64,000 nucleotides of DNA from the NCBI RefSeq assembly GCF_002165305.2, contig NZ_CP032286.1, forward strand, positions 2,852,001-2,916,000, in the 5' to 3' direction. Positions 63,179-64,000 of the stretch are shown here, in pieces. This DNA is from Acinetobacter sp. WCHA55. GTDB lineage: Bacteria; Pseudomonadota; Gammaproteobacteria; Pseudomonadales; Moraxellaceae. The notes beneath the pieces were generated by a model. It did not search any database, was not told the DNA's origin, and worked only from the letters and a program-made list of their open reading frames with translations. Every line of letters begins with the position of its first letter. Within the stretch, counting starts at the first letter, position 1. The position numbers and the translations under genes are program-made.

Positions 63179-64000
63179 ATGAATAAAAAATGGCTTCCAA
63201 TTCTACTGACAGCAACATTTTGTCTGACAGCATGCAGTGAGTCTAATCAACAGCAACAAATATCATCAGACTCAACACCAACACATAAAAACTTAAGTAC
63301 AGCCAATCCAACGGATATTAAAACTGATCTTGATACCTTGGATCAGGTTGCGAATAAAAACTCTCAAGCCATTTTGAATGCACAGGACGCACTTAAAGCA
63401 GCTCGTCAAAATAAAGAAGTCAATACGATCCCTGCCTTGCTAGAACAACTAAAAATCCATTCGCTTGCGTTTAATGCTGCATTAGACGCTGCAAACTTCA
63501 AAAGCCAAGAAGGTGCAGCGTTAAGTGAAAAGTTTAAGCAAGTCCATTTACTTGGCGTTGAACTGGCACAAGAAAATACTAAAAATCCACCACAGATGGA
63601 TCGCATCACTGGATTAGAAGCGCAAATCAGCGTGATACAACAAAGTTCTGTCAGTGAAATGAGAGCCTTACAACACATGATTTACCCTCAACTGAATTCA
63701 GGGGCATTAAACAACACTCGACAACAGGTAAAATCAGACCCTGAGCTCAATGTTACGGCTCATACTCCACCCCATAGCACCTCACATCTGAGTCAAGATA
63801 ATGCCGCAGACATTAAACATGACCTCATTGCTCTTAGAGCAGTATCTCAAGCAGCCAAACAAAAGGCTCAAGATTCTTTTATAGACATGCAAAATGCGAT
63901 AGACAGCGGTAATAGAAATGCGCTTATGAAGGCTGTTAAACAAACCACTACGCGAATTCATGATCTGAATCAAAAGTACGATGCTGTGACACTCAAAAGT
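63179..64000 (+). CDS. Predicted lipoprotein with internal repeat, partial (runs off the right edge)
   Basis: The ATG at 63179 opens MNKKWLPILLTATFCLTACS, a lipoprotein signal with lipobox LTAC. 274 codons are visible without a stop. Two helical segments look duplicated: TDIKTDLDTLDQVANKNSQA (about 48-110) and ADIKHDLIALRAVSQAAKQK (about 205-270), each followed by a long helix-rich part and N/Q-rich linkers. No family is recognised. It is separated from pta by a terminator and lies alone in the window. Confidence 0.75.
   Translation, partial: MNKKWLPILLTATFCLTACSESNQQQQISSDSTPTHKNLSTANPTDIKTDLDTLDQVANKNSQAILNAQDALKAARQNKEVNTIPALLEQLKIHSLAFNAALDAANFKSQEGAALSEKFKQVHLLGVELAQENTKNPPQMDRITGLEAQISVIQQSSVSEMRALQHMIYPQLNSGALNNTRQQVKSDPELNVTAHTPPHSTSHLSQDNAADIKHDLIALRAVSQAAKQKAQDSFIDMQNAIDSGNRNALMKAVKQTTTRIHDLNQKYDAVTLKS

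Overview
The window reads as a chromosomal segment of a gammaproteobacterium of the Moraxellaceae, most likely Acinetobacter. This is inferred from the A+T-rich composition, the three-gene split transhydrogenase locus (pntAa-pntAb-pntB), and the protein types dusA, tcdA, acnA, prfC, prc, nagZ, proA, ackA and pta. No rRNA or tRNA gene was recognised. No database search was possible, so names rest on motifs and remembered family knowledge.

Layout. Positions 1-6.1 kb hold pnt genes (minus strand), an MFS exporter, a HEPN-like protein and a short-chain dehydrogenase. From 6.1 to 8.0 kb the DNA is decayed: it includes an arylsulfatase remnant and ends in an orphan 5' fragment of dusA. From about 8050 to 37168 lies one integrated element of about 29 kb inserted in dusA. 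It is bounded by a 14-bp direct repeat, carries its tyrosine integrase at the right end next to the intact dusA, and supplies that dusA with a replacement 5' end. From 37.1 to 64 kb the DNA is ordinary chromosome: dusA, an acid phosphatase, tcdA, acnA, a TatD-family gene, two RsiV-like lipoproteins, prfC, an orphan broken immunity gene, an MHYT-GGDEF-EAL protein, prc, nagZ, a methyltransferase, an alpha/beta hydrolase, proA, ackA-pta and a lipoprotein cut by the right edge.

The element is mostly a defence island on the minus strand. In transcription order from the right of that block it contains a Gabija pair (GajA OLD-family ATPase/TOPRIM nuclease, GajB UvrD-like helicase) and a long-B type Argonaute with a catalytically dead PIWI domain, overlapped by a PD-(D/E)XK nuclease (AgaN/BPAN-like). 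Next comes an operon of a PP2C phosphatase, a small FtsK-gamma-like winged-helix protein, a DUF262 protein and a DUF262-DUF1524 protein. The last is split over two frames exactly at an in-phase A AAA AAC heptamer. A Doc/Fic toxin-antitoxin pair sits at the end. I do not recognise the PP2C-wHTH-DUF262-DUF262/DUF1524 operon as a named system; it is the best candidate here for something undescribed.

The middle of the element (21.3-26.2 kb) has a phage/plasmid-like module: a recombination-directionality-factor-like protein, a YqaJ exonuclease, a DUF932 protein and three small lipoproteins. Most of these genes are separated by strong hairpins. A 170-nt run of nested inverted repeats at 26413-26580 is unexplained. 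The right part (26.9-37 kb) has an unknown two-gene unit, an inovirus-Gp2/YagK-like replication protein, a 783-aa unknown that seems to contain two degenerate copies of the same Rep-like core, a complete IS256-family insertion with an 8-bp target duplication, a PrtN-like regulator and the integrase.
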